A DNA stretch of 20,426 nt from Hepatocystis sp. ex Piliocolobus tephrosceles (Eukaryota; Apicomplexa; Aconoidasida; Haemosporida; Plasmodiidae): the NCBI GenBank assembly GCA_902459845.2, contig CABPSV020000258.1:535-20960 (forward strand), read 5' to 3'. The translations under genes and the position numbers were made by a program. This document shows, in pieces, positions 1 through 10,524 of this stretch (the first letter of the stretch is position 1; every line of letters begins with the position of its first letter). The notes under the pieces were generated by a model. The model ran no database searches, had not been told where the DNA came from, and saw nothing but the letters and a program-made list of their open reading frames with translations.

Positions 1-831
1 TTTTATTGTTATATAAATCGTACCCATACATGTTATCATCATTTTCATTTTCGTTTTCGTCGTCTTTATCATTATGTATTAAACTATGTTCTTGCATAAT
101 CCTATAACTATTATCAGTATAATCATTATAACTATATATAGTGTCATTATGATCATTATTATTATAACTATTACCCTGTTGTAACTGTCCCATCATCATA
201 CCACCTTTTAATACGTTTCTATTTAATATATTCGCATTACTACTATTACTACCTTTTTTACAGTCATACAAACCTCTAGTAGTATTATTATTAATCAAAT
301 TTTTATTATAAACTGTATTATATTTGTTCAGGTTCAGTACATTATTATTATTATCAAATGTATGATTTGCCTGATTTACTACAGTTTCAGTTACATTATC
401 ACTATAATTTGTTAGTAAATCGTTTGTTGTGTTTTTTTTATTTACTTTGTTTATTGCATATAAGCTTTGGTACTCATTTGTGTTATTATCATTATTATAA
501 TTGTCATTATTATAAGTGTTATTATTATAAATATTATTATTACCATTTATATTATCACTTCTATTATTATAGTTTGTTATATTTGAGAACTCTACACTCG
601 TCATACGATTAATATTATTATTACTATTATAGATACCTTCACCTTTTTCACTATGCATACTATTTAAATGTTCTACATTGAAATTATTTTGTTTATTGTT
701 ATTTTTGTTATCTTCACTAACTTCACTAATATCACTTATACTGTCACTTACATTTTCGTTATGCTTATCATTACTCCCTTGTTTGTTATATAATTGAAAA
801 ATTTTATTTGCTGATTTATTTATTGTAAAAC

Positions 832-914
<83 letters not shown>

Positions 915-2318
915 GCTTCTGTTGCTGTTGTTGTTATATACACCATTATAGTTATATGAAAATGAACTATTTGTATTGTATTTACTGTGGTCAGTGTTAC
1001 TTAAGATGTTATCATTATTATATGAATAGTCTGGTTCATTACTCATATTTTCACCAGAGTTAACATCAGATAATATATTTTTTTCTTTTTTATTATTATT
1101 TAATTTTTTCATTTCCTCAATAGAATTAAGCATATTATTAATCTTATCAGCTTTTAAATTGTATAAATTGGTTACTCCAGGTTTTTCATTAATTTGTTTT
1201 GTATTTGATACGGATGTGGTTGTTGTAGCAGACGTGGAAGGAGTAGTTAAAGTGGACGGACTATTACATGTAGCAGAAATAAATGAATGATCCATATTGG
1301 AATCATTTACTTCGGTATTAAAACCAAAAATCACATTATTATCTTTACTAGAATTAGTATTATTGTTACATTTTTTTTCATTTTTTACTAAATCACCTGG
1401 CTCTAAATTTGATACATCTGATAGCTTATCGTGACTGTCCAATGGTATACCTATGTTACTAAGATTTATACCATTCAAATTATTTAGATTATTTAAGTTC
1501 ATTTGTTCATATATGTTCATTTTTTGTGATACTATATTTTGTAATTGAGATTGTTGTTGTAATAAAAACTCTTGTAAATTTGTTTGTTGTTTATAATATG
1601 ACAAATTAGAAGAAACACAGTTATTTATTTGTTTAACTGATTCAGGTGATGCTAATATAGCATTTTTAACTAATAAAAAATATTTATTCAAAGTTATATA
1701 AATATATTTTTTTGATTCTACCGCTGCTTCTTTTTCAGGGTAACCTAACTTTAAATAATGATAAAATACATGAAAATAATATATTTCTTTTACTTTATTA
1801 ATATACAATTCTACATAACTATCATTAACATTTATCATGGCTGAGGTATTTTTTTCATTTTTATCTTCTCCTTCTTTATCTGTTTTACTGTCTTCACTTG
1901 TTGTACTATTATAATTACCAAAAGAATTTATGTTATTATAATTTAAACTACTTCCAGTATTATTTAAACTTAAATAATAATTATTATTTATATTTGAGTA
2001 ATAATTATTACTACTTACATTGGGATAGTAACTGTTGTCATTTTTGTTAAACATATAGTTATTATTATTTTGGTAAATATTATTTTGATAAATGTTATTG
2101 GAGGGGTAGCCACTATTTTGGTAAAGACTATTATTTGAGTAACCCCCCATCGTGTTATTATTAAAATTATTCAAAGTACTCATATAAGTACTTTGTGCAT
2201 TGTAATTTCCATAACTACTGTTGTTATATGTTGATTTATTTACATAATTTTTGTTTTTATTATATGCATTATTGCTGTTCCTGTTCTTCTCATTAAAATT
2301 GTTATTTTTATCATTCAT
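1..2318 (-). CDS. Asn-rich protein of unknown function, 3' end beyond the window, frame broken in an AAC repeat
   Basis: I do not recognise this protein. From the ATG at 2318 the frame is open for 500 codons to a TAA at 816-818. A second minus-strand frame, shifted by one base, is open from the AAC tract (832-915) all the way to position 2. It has the same composition (Asn, Tyr, Ser, Asp, short acidic runs), so I read both as one gene of at least about 770 codons with a frame break in or beside the tract. Residues about 1-160 are Asn/Tyr/Ser-rich. Residues about 161-280 are the only normal-complexity part, apparently helical, with aromatic and Lys/Glu residues (YYFHVFYHYLKLGYPEKEAA), followed by a Gln-rich helix (FLLQQQSQLQ). 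The rest is low complexity. No signal peptide or membrane segment is seen. The helical block is the part to use for homology searching. Confidence 0.8.
832..915. repeat. Perfect trinucleotide repeat (GTT)28, AAC on the coding strand
   Basis: Twenty-eight uninterrupted triplets inside the Asn-rich gene. In the upstream frame they encode 27 Asn, followed by KFYNK and a stop. In the frame that is open downstream they would read as Thr (ACA). The open frame changes at or near this tract, so it is the likely site of an indel or sequencing error. Confidence 0.95.
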
Positions 2319-3308
2319 TTTTTTTTTTTTTTTTATGTTGGGTGTTTATACAGATATGTACATATCGGTATATTTATTTATATATACATACGTATATTTG
2401 TATAATTAATGTGTAAGCTTAACAGCTATACTGCCCTTTTAAAAAAAACACACAAACAGCTGTTCACATGTGATATAATATATAGGCGCACTTGCTTGTT
2501 TTATATGTTTCGTTTGTTTCTTTGTCCTTTTTTTTTTTTTTTTTGGATTAATTTTATTTTTTTTTATTGTCATAAATGTTTTTACTAAATATTACCTTAT
2601 ACTCGTACATGTATATATTTTTTTAAAAATTGTATCATCACTAATTCTTCGGGATATTATAAAGCTATTTATAAATTTTGAGGTTTTTTTTTTTTTTTTT
2701 TCAATTAATTGTACATATATATGTATGTGCTATTCCATTGGAAAATATATTTACTTTTATTTATCTATATATTATATCACTCATTTCTGTAAAAATGTTT
2801 ATAAATTATATGCATGTAAAGTTGCGTTTATGCAATTTTTTCTGACTGATTGTTCATGTATATATGCGTATATATGTTATGCTTTTTATGTACTTTTTAT
2901 TTACTTTTTTTTTTTTTTTTTTTAATATAGATATATAAATATACGTATTTTTAAACCATACATTTTCTTCGATATTAAAACTTTTTTAATTATAAAAATA
3001 TATGCAAAAAAATTAATAAGATAAAATAAGTGAGTAATTATAGTCACTTCGTTATTTTATAATAAACAAAACATAATCAAATTAAGAAAGTTATTTAGAG
3101 AAGTAGATTACTAATATTAAAATTTTTACTCATAAAAGCAAAAAAAAAGATATATAATAAAATAATTAAAATATAAACATAAAAATATGTAAGTTCATGT
3201 ATATATGTATGTTTCAAAAAAAAAAAAAAAAAAAAATATATAAAACGTAAAAAAAGATGGTAAAAAAAATGAAGAAAAAATAAAAAAAAAAAAATTAGTA
3301 AAAAAAAA

Positions 3309-3549
3309 ATGGTAAAAAAATGGTAAAAAAATGGTAAAAAAATGGTAAAAAAATGGTAAAAAAATGGTAAAAAAATGGTAAAAAAATGGTAAAAAAATGG
3401 TAAAAAAATGGTAAAAAAATGGTAAAAAAATGGTAAAAAAATGGTAAAAAAATGGTAAAAAAATGGTAAAAAAATGGTAAAAAAATGGTAAAAAAATGGT
3501 AAAAAATGGTAAAAAAATGGTAAACAGATGGTAAAAAATGGTAAAAAAT
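3309..3549. repeat. 11-bp minisatellite, unit ATGGTAAAAAA, about 22 copies
   Basis: The unit is nearly invariant. Variation is confined to the last few copies (one A shorter, or AAACAG). The period is not a multiple of three, so all three minus-strand frames encode the same 11-residue Phe-rich cycle. I take those frames as by-products of the repeat, not genes. Confidence 0.95.
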
Positions 3550-4537
3550 GTAAAGTACAATTAAAATTAATAAATAAATAAATAAATAAATAAAGTAAAC
3601 AAAAAAAAACAATGAAAATTATATTAAAAAAAAGAAAAAAAAAACATTAAGTAAAGAAATATATATATACCTTGAAAAACAGAATATTATTCAAAATGTC
3701 AAAAATATTAATTTTGTATAGAGCAATGTTTTATTAAAAAATTGTACACAAGTCTGGTGATATTAATAATATATACATATTATATATATTTGTATATAAC
3801 GTTTTTACAATTGTAAATTTTTTATGTAGTATGATATAAAGTGCTATATACCAATTTCTTCCTATTTATTAAAACATGTTTGTTACTTTGTATATTAAAC
3901 AAAGACAATTTTTTTTTTTTTTTTCATTAGTATTTTTTTACATACTATTTCATTTGTAATATTGTTAGAACTTACTTTTTCAAATTTTTTGAAGATTTTA
4001 ATAAGATATTTACACAAATTATTCTCAGAGTATGTATAGCTTAATACAAAAAAGTCCATTATATTTAAAAATATTGTAAAAGTTGTTTTACATAGTAATT
4101 TTTTTTTTTTTTTTTTTGTTATGAATACTTAATCATAGTTTCCATTATATAAATAAAATGTACATATATATATATATGCATGTTCGCTAAAAAAATGTAT
4201 ATAAATTTTTTTATTTTTATTTTTTTAGTTTTATGCTCATATACATACTCCGAATATATGTATTTACATACTTGGAATGGAGAACAAAAATAACTCAAAT
4301 GTATAAAACTAAAGCGGATTCGCGTTGTTTCGGTTTTGGTTATGATATAGTTTAAGATATAATATTATTATTTAGACATAACATATTATAAAAAATAATT
4401 TGACTAACGTTTTAGTAGATTCAAAGTGACAATATTAATAAAACAAAGTCATAATGTATGTATATATATAACATCTATTGATACTAATTCTGCACGAGTA
4501 TATATAGTCAACATAACTTTTTTTTTTTTTTCCATAT

Positions 4538-4612
4538 TATTCAGTTTTCATAATTTTACAGTTTTCATAATTTTACAATTTTTACAATTTTACAATTTTA
4601 CAATTTTACAAT
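4538..4612. repeat. Imperfect short tandem repeat of TTTTACAA / TTTTCATAA type
   Basis: Units alternate between TTTTCATAA and TTTTACAA(T) and become regular towards the right end. This is non-coding low-complexity sequence. Confidence 0.75.
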
Positions 4613-5070
4613 TTTATTATTTTTTATTTCTCAAAGTTTGATAAAAATAAAATAATAAAAAGCTCTATTATGAATCACAATAAATTTCTTAATCATAAAT
4701 CAACAAAAGAAAATTTTTGTTCTGATTTATTAAAATATTAACATAATATTGTAGCTTTATATTATCCCTTTAATTTCCATTTGCTTCTATTTTGTTCTAA
4801 AAAAAAAAAAAAAAATAGCATTTCTATTTTGAGTTCAATCACATAAATATTATTTTTGTAAAAAAACAAAATAAGGAACACATATATTATAGTAGCTGGA
4901 CAATATTTAAAAAAAAAAAAAAAAAAATATGTGCATAACACTAGTATTTTTGTTAATTTATTTTATAGTTTCTACATATTTTTACTATTAAGTGTGTAAA
5001 ATAATAATACCAAAAAAAAATTTTGAACTAAAACAAAATGAATAATAACAAAAAAAAAAAAAAAAAAAAA

Positions 5071-5098
5071 CATACATACATACATACATACATACATA
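5071..5098. repeat. (CATA)7 microsatellite
   Basis: A tetranucleotide repeat directly after an A homopolymer, in non-coding sequence. The same tetranucleotide recurs at 7761-7793, just upstream of the TYW5-like gene. Confidence 0.9.
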
Positions 5099-5315
5099 CG
5101 TAAGTACGTACATATATATGTATGTACTAAAATAAAGTAACTTTAGATCGGATCATTATTTTTACATATAATATTATAAGAATGTATAATAATAACATAT
5201 TAATAATAAATAACAAAAGGTGTGAATAAAAAAACAAAAATGTGACTAAAACAAAACGAATGAATAAGAAGCTAGGATAATAAGCTTTTTTTTTTGCAAT
5301 ATTGCGTAGAACCAG

Positions 5316-5347
<32 letters not shown>

Positions 5348-5514
5348 ATATTTCGTATTTAAGAAATTTTTTATTTTAAATAAAACAGATAAAATGTATA
5401 TATATACATGTATTTGATTATACTTTTCCATACAGTAGTGTATCATAAAATTCGCTCATTCGTTCGTTCATTTGCTCAACCTTTGATTCAATTATTTACG
5501 TTTTTTAATAATAT

Positions 5515-6861
5515 CTATGCAAAGGGTGTATATAAAGATCTTTCAACTGTGTCATCTATGTCGTATATTATACGTAACGGTACACATGTTTCCTTACCAC
5601 TCTTTGTACTCATTATTTGGGACAGATTTTTGTCGATTTTATTTTTTAATAAATAAAATGGTCTTTCATTAGTTTTACAAGAAAAAGTACATTCTTTCAT
5701 TTCTTCTTTATCAACATCCACTTTAATTTGTTCTAGTTTTTTTTTTGCTTTTGCTTTAAAATATTTTATATGTGTGTTCAAACCAGCATTTATTATATTA
5801 TTATTCATAAAATATATATTTTTAAACTCTTTTTGTTTTTTATTGTTTTTTAATGTTTTCTCTTTGTTTTCATCATCCCATGTTTTTAAGTAGTATACAT
5901 AATTATAAAATTTAGTTATAATGTTTTTATGATATTTGAGGCTTAAATATAAATTATTATATTTATTATCAGTATAATTTGTTGTTTGTATACATCTATT
6001 TAATGTTGTAAAAAAAAAACCCTTTTCGATAAAATCATATTTTTTACCATAAAAAGTTGATATTTCTAACAATATAGTTAATAAAAAAGAAGAAAGTAAT
6101 TTAGTACACAATTTTAGTGTTTCTTTAATAGAATTTATTTTGTTATTGCTGCTATATTTATTATTGTCAAGAGTATTGTTGTATATTTTTTGATTAATAT
6201 ATTTTGCATTCAACTTAATATGTTTTATAAAAAAATCAAAATTGTTCTCATAAATCATTCGAATTACATAACATGCATATTTTTGATTAATATAACCTGT
6301 ATTATCCCTATCAAATAAAAAATATATACAGTTAATATTTTTCAGCACAATCATATTTAACAAGTTATCATTTTTTTCTCTTCTTTGTGCTATTAATTTT
6401 TCATTTTTATTCATTATATTATTAAAGTGATTCTTTTTTTTTGTTGTTTCTTTTTCTTTTCTTATATTGTTTCCATCACCATCATCATCACCACCACCAT
6501 CATCACCACCACCATCATCTGTTAATGAAAAACTGCTCATTTTTATACTAGAATTCAAAACAGTTTGATCATAATCTAAAAATACACATGGATGAATTTT
6601 ATAGTATATTTTATTATTATTATTATTATATTTACAAAATTTCATTTCTTTATTATACCTTTTACTATATTCATACTTTTTTTTTTTTTTCATAGTATTA
6701 ATTATGCTATTATTAAAATAAAGTTTAATGTCATTTTCATCATCACTTGAACACAAATTAAAATCTTTAAAATAATCCTCTTTATCAATTTTTTTTTTTA
6801 CACCATTTTTTTTAGTATAGTTTAATTTATCTACATCATATACTAAAGGGGAATGACACAT
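5515..6861 (-). CDS. Conserved-type protein with one degenerate EF-hand loop, function unknown
   Basis: A single exon of 448 residues. The ATG at 6861 is followed by an open frame to a TAG at 5515-5517. Residues 184-195 (DRDNTGYINQKY) fit an EF-hand loop with D1, D3, T5, G6 and I8, but the twelfth position is Tyr instead of Glu, so calcium binding is doubtful. A second helix-loop-helix may lie at about 250-295 (LLEIS...FIEKGFFFTTLNRCI). Residues 389-398 (KECTFSCKTN) resemble the ECTFxPxxN motif seen in EF-hand and coiled-coil proteins of ciliates and other protists; this is from memory and weak. Residues 115-131 are an Asp/Gly low-complexity run. FLDYDQTV (94-101) and YDIDDTV (433-439) look like HAD motif I, but no HAD domain follows. 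No membrane segment is seen. It shares its upstream region with the TYW5-like gene. Confidence 0.85.
   Translation of the reverse strand: MCHSPLVYDVDKLNYTKKNGVKKKIDKEDYFKDFNLCSSDDENDIKLYFNNSIINTMKKKKKYEYSKRYNKEMKFCKYNNNNNKIYYKIHPCVFLDYDQTVLNSSIKMSSFSLTDDGGGDDGGGDDDGDGNNIRKEKETTKKKNHFNNIMNKNEKLIAQRREKNDNLLNMIVLKNINCIYFLFDRDNTGYINQKYACYVIRMIYENNFDFFIKHIKLNAKYINQKIYNNTLDNNKYSSNNKINSIKETLKLCTKLLSSFLLTILLEISTFYGKKYDFIEKGFFFTTLNRCIQTTNYTDNKYNNLYLSLKYHKNIITKFYNYVYYLKTWDDENKEKTLKNNKKQKEFKNIYFMNNNIINAGLNTHIKYFKAKAKKKLEQIKVDVDKEEMKECTFSCKTNERPFYLLKNKIDKNLSQIMSTKSGKETCVPLRIIYDIDDTVERSLYTPFA
6469..6519 (-). repeat. Asp/Gly low-complexity run in the EF-hand-like protein
   Basis: GAT/GGT codons give DDGGGDDGGGDDDGDG (residues about 115-130). 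This is a coding repeat whose DNA is markedly richer in G+C than its surroundings. Confidence 0.85.
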
Positions 6862-7758
6862 ATCTTTATCTTTCTTTTTAAACTATTTTTTTTTTTTTTT
6901 TTTATTTTTTTTTTTTCAAAAACAAAAAAAAAAAGTTATACACAAATCCTGTTAAAAATGAGTTTATAAAAAAATAATATTTTTTTGTCACTTTAGTTTT
7001 ATACAGATCATTATTTATTTTATTTTTTTTTTTTTTTTTTTTCTATTCTCACACAACGTATGTACATATATGTGTTATGAAAAAAAAAACATAAATGGTC
7101 GGTTCTTCATACACTAACATATTGTGGTTATACTTTACTGTTACAAATAAGTTAAATTTATATACACATGAGACATAAGTCAATTATTTATTTATTTTAT
7201 TTTTTTTTTTTTTTCCTATACTTATTCTAAAAGTGGCATTAAAATATAAACCTATATACATATATATACACATATATATATATATATATTTAATTACTAC
7301 GCATATAAACAATTAATTATGATATACATATAAATATAACATACAACTAAAATATAAGGCTAAGTAAGAACATAATCACACGTAAATGTAGTATACATGA
7401 TGAGTTTTTGTAATCTCACCCTTATACAAACAATTAATGACAAAAAAAAAATGTATACAATATGGAAAATTTAATTTAAAAAAAAAGTAAAAAAATAAAA
7501 TATGTAATGATTTAAAAATGACAAATTAAAACAACAAATTAATTTAGTTAAAAAAAAAAAAAAAAAAATGCATCGTTTTTTTTCCAAAAAAAAAAATAGC
7601 ATTTGTTTCGAATTAAGTAAACAACGTTGTAAATTTATACTTAAAAAATTGTTCTTATTTTATTTTTTTTTTTTTTTTTAAAATTTTTTATTAAAAAAAA
7701 GTACGAACAAGAAAAAAAAAAAAAAAAAAGATTCTTAAAATATTTTAAAGAATTTATG

Positions 7759-7789
<31 letters not shown>

Positions 7790-7791
7790 CA

Positions 7792-7823
<32 letters not shown>

Positions 7824-7853
7824 GATTAATGCAATATACATAAAAAGGAAAAA
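6862..7853. promoter_or_regulatory. Divergent promoter/5' leader region
   Basis: It lies between two divergently transcribed genes, so it must hold both 5' leaders and core promoters. It contains A and T homopolymers, a TA-rich stretch near 7255-7290 and a tetranucleotide block at 7761-7822. A GTAAGA at 7364-7369 and a pyrimidine-biased TTACAG ending at 7824 could border a 5'-UTR intron of the plus-strand gene. No recognised transcription-factor site stands out. Confidence 0.6.
7761..7822. repeat. Compound microsatellite (ACAT)8 then (ACTT)7
   Basis: Two tetranucleotide repeats that differ by one base sit end to end and finish 31 bases before the TYW5-like start codon. They are probably within the 5' leader. 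The ACTT part ends in TTACAG, which looks like a splice acceptor. Confidence 0.9.
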
Positions 7854-9201
7854 ATGAAAAATGTTGAAGAGGATAGCTTCACCAGCTATTGTAGATTAAT
7901 GAATAGCTTTGTTCAAAAAATTGATGAAGACGAAGTAGAAACAGCAAAACTATATAAAAAATTAATAAAAAAATATAATATAAAAAAAATAAAAAAGATT
8001 TCCATTTCATCAGGAACTAAGAGTTATTCATTATACAATAACAGATTCTTTGATTATTATTATAAAGAACAAAAACCTATTATCATTACAAAGTTAAAAC
8101 ATAAAATAGGAAAATGCATAAAAGTGTTTGATAACAAAAATATTATTGAACATGTTGGAGATACAAAAGTAAGTATACATGTAAGTAATTCCAAATATTT
8201 AAATAATATAAATAAAAATTTTAAATATACTTTATCATCATTAACAAATTTTATCCAGTTAATTGAGAAGGAAGATGAGAAAAAAAAAAAAAAATTTACA
8301 GTTAACTATAATAAAAATAAAAAAAAGATATACATCACACTTAAGGACAATGATATAAAGCCTGTACAAGTAAAAACACACAAAAATGGTACCTTAAAAA
8401 AAACTCGTTCAACACAAACAAATGAGAAATTATTACCACTAACTTCTGATAAAATAGGCAAAGCGGAAAAAGAGAGGGAGAATTTCGATGATGACAATAA
8501 GGACCATCCAAAAATAGCTAATACTGACGACATTTGTCACTACTATTATTACAGATCCTTAGGAACAAACCAATTTAAAGATGTGTCAGATATTAAAAAA
8601 ATGAATTCCTTTATTAAAAATAATTTTTTTTTACCTATTGAAATATATCCACCTTATAATAAATTTGATTTCTTTTCATCTGTTTTACGTATTGGTCAAA
8701 CGAATATTTTTATTTGGTTACATTATGACATTCCGGATAATTTTTTAATTCAAATAAAAGGAAGAAAAATTGTTTTATTAATACCACCTAAATATATTAC
8801 ATATTTTAATATACTAAGTTCTTCATCACCTTATAACTTATTTCAAATTTTAAAAAATAAAAAATTAAATAAAAGAGAACAAATGATAAAAAAAATTATA
8901 AAAAAATATGCTTATGTAGCAGATTTATATGAAGGGGATATTTTATTCATTCCATCTTTATGGTTACATTATATATATAATATGCCCGCACATACTTACA
9001 TAAAAAAAAAATATAAATCGTATTATCACTATTTACATATTGTTAAACAAAACAAAACCACATCATCTAATTTTCATGTATCAAAAAAAGAATATGAAAA
9101 AAAACTATGCATAAAAAAACAAAAAAATATGACAACAAACGCGTATAAAAAATATAATTTAAATAATTTTTACATAAGTAAAAATTTTATAAATATTGGA
9201 C

Positions 9202-9233
<32 letters not shown>

Positions 9234-10097
9234 ACACATATAATATTATCAGATTTAAATTTTCAACAAATGAGAATTTTTTTAATGACTAATTACTCAC
9301 CATTTAAAAAAATAAAACATATAAATAAACAACAGCTTACTTCTCAAAAAAAAAAAAAAAAAAAAAAAATTTTACAACTTACTTCTGATATTTCACTTTT
9401 ATATCAAAACATTTTAAATGAACACAACATTCCATTCGACAGTGAACATATACTATCATCAAATCATGTTGATATAAATGAATTAGTGAAACATTATAGT
9501 CATTTAAAAAACTACAAAACTTATTTAAAACTAAATTTTGGTTTGCTCGTTAATAATTATAATGGAAACTGTAACACGATTACAGATATAAATAGTCAGG
9601 TGGTCAATAAGAACAAATGCAACACGTTCTCAAACAATGACGCCGTTAATCATAATGCAAAGGAACAAACAAAACAAAATGGATGGGAACAAGCGGAACG
9701 AGAAATTAAAGATATTAAAGAAGGTAAAAAAGAAGAAGGGGAGAAAAAAAACAAAGCAACAGGCGCAACATGCACAACATGCACAACATGCACACTACAT
9801 CGAACTAACAATAAAAATACCATCTCGCAGCAAAACACTTTTCATAAAAAAAAGAATATGGTAAATGTCAAATTAAATATTAGCATTAATTTTTTTTTTA
9901 GAAAAAAAAAAGAAAGGCATTTATTCAACAAAAAAGATTTATATGGAAATCAAGATATTAATGTGGCTAATCAAATATTTAAAAAAATACAAAGTGAAAT
10001 AGAACCGCTAAAGTCAATGACACCAAAGTATAAAAATTTTTATATAAAAAAAATACAAGGTCTCCTTTATTCACATCTTGATAACGAATACATATGA
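7854..10097 (+). CDS. TYW5-like JmjC oxygenase (tRNA wybutosine hydroxylase family) with large insertions
   Basis: A single exon of 747 residues. TYW5 is an Fe(II)/2-oxoglutarate oxygenase that hydroxylates the wybutosine side chain at position 37 of tRNA-Phe. TYW5-like blocks appear in order. Residues about 45-140 form the N-terminal part (KPIIITKL, VSIHVSNSKYL). YYYYRSLG (230-237) is followed by KDVSDI. WLHYDIPDN carries H290 and D292 of the HxD pair; K305 in GRKIVLL is the likely 2-oxoglutarate lysine. EGDILFIPSLWLHY carries the distal H372. The next strand, VKLNISINFF (672-681), and the C-terminal helical block with KKDLYGNQD (693-701) come only after an insertion of about 290 residues rich in Lys and Asn (about 377-667). 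A smaller insertion spans about 145-225. All catalytic ligands are present, so activity is plausible. Poly-Lys A runs lie at 9201-9229 and 9347-9369, and the frame is still correct after both. Another JmjC substrate (protein or histone) cannot be excluded, but the C-terminal match favours TYW5. Confidence 0.92.
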
Positions 10098-10395
10098 ACA
10101 AAAGACGTTTAAATGGTACTACGCATAAAAACAAAAATAAAGCAAATAAATAAGTAAACAAATAATGAGAATAACGTTAGGAAATATGTAAAATAAATAT
10201 GCGAACAAATATGTTTATATACACTTACATATTCCCATAACAAATAAGCAAACACCTCAGACCTTTTTATTTATGAATATTAATAGTATTACACAAAAAA
10301 GTGATGAGTGCATAAAAAAAGGGCTTGCAAATAATTAAAGTGTTTTAAAAAAAAAAAAAAAAAAAAATTTAATAGATAAACAAAAAAATAGCATT

Positions 10396-10431
<36 letters not shown>

Positions 10432-10524
10432 ATACATATATAAATTGATACAAATACGGGGAAACATTATTAATATAATAATATATAATTAAAATATAAT
10501 GTGAAAAGAAGAAAAAAAAAAATC
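10098..10524. other. Convergent 3'-end region
   Basis: It separates the ends of the TYW5-like gene (plus) and the coiled-coil gene (minus) and must hold both polyadenylation regions. It contains an A run (10348-10368) and a (TA) run (10397-10420). Small open frames here are low-complexity only. Confidence 0.65.

Larger units (their letters stand above)
2319..5514. other. Long intergenic gap without a supportable gene
   Basis: This holds the promoter and 5' leader of the Asn-rich gene (right end 2318) and the 3' flank of the EF-hand-like gene (left end 5515), both on the minus strand. It contains many A and T homopolymers, an 11-bp minisatellite (3309-3549), a (TTTTACAA)-like repeat (4538-4612) and a CATA microsatellite (5071-5098). 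Open frames here encode only Phe/Tyr/Ile/Lys homopolymer-type peptides. I see no coding signal or tRNA-like fold. A short, relatively G+C-containing patch lies at about 4305-4345. Confidence 0.7.

Noticed and set aside
813..838. A tiny intron (GTTTTAC...AATCAG) rescuing the Asn-rich gene frame
   Set aside because: It would be about 21 bases, far below any workable spliceosomal intron.
3195..3612. Phe/Leu-rich minus-strand open frames across the 11-bp array
   Set aside because: All minus frames are open simply because the 11-bp unit lacks stops in each phase; the residues are a repeated 11-residue cycle with no normal-complexity flank.
2319..5514. Centromere in the long A/T gap
   Set aside because: Plasmodium centromeres are about 2 kb of nearly pure A/T with characteristic imperfect repeats; this gap has many G and C bases and only a short array.
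5543..6582. HAD-type phosphatase suggested by FLDYDQTV and YDIDDTV in the EF-hand-like protein
   Set aside because: Both fit the DxDxTV motif, but the second is nine residues from the C-terminus and no motif II-IV arrangement follows the first; probably chance in an Asp-rich protein.
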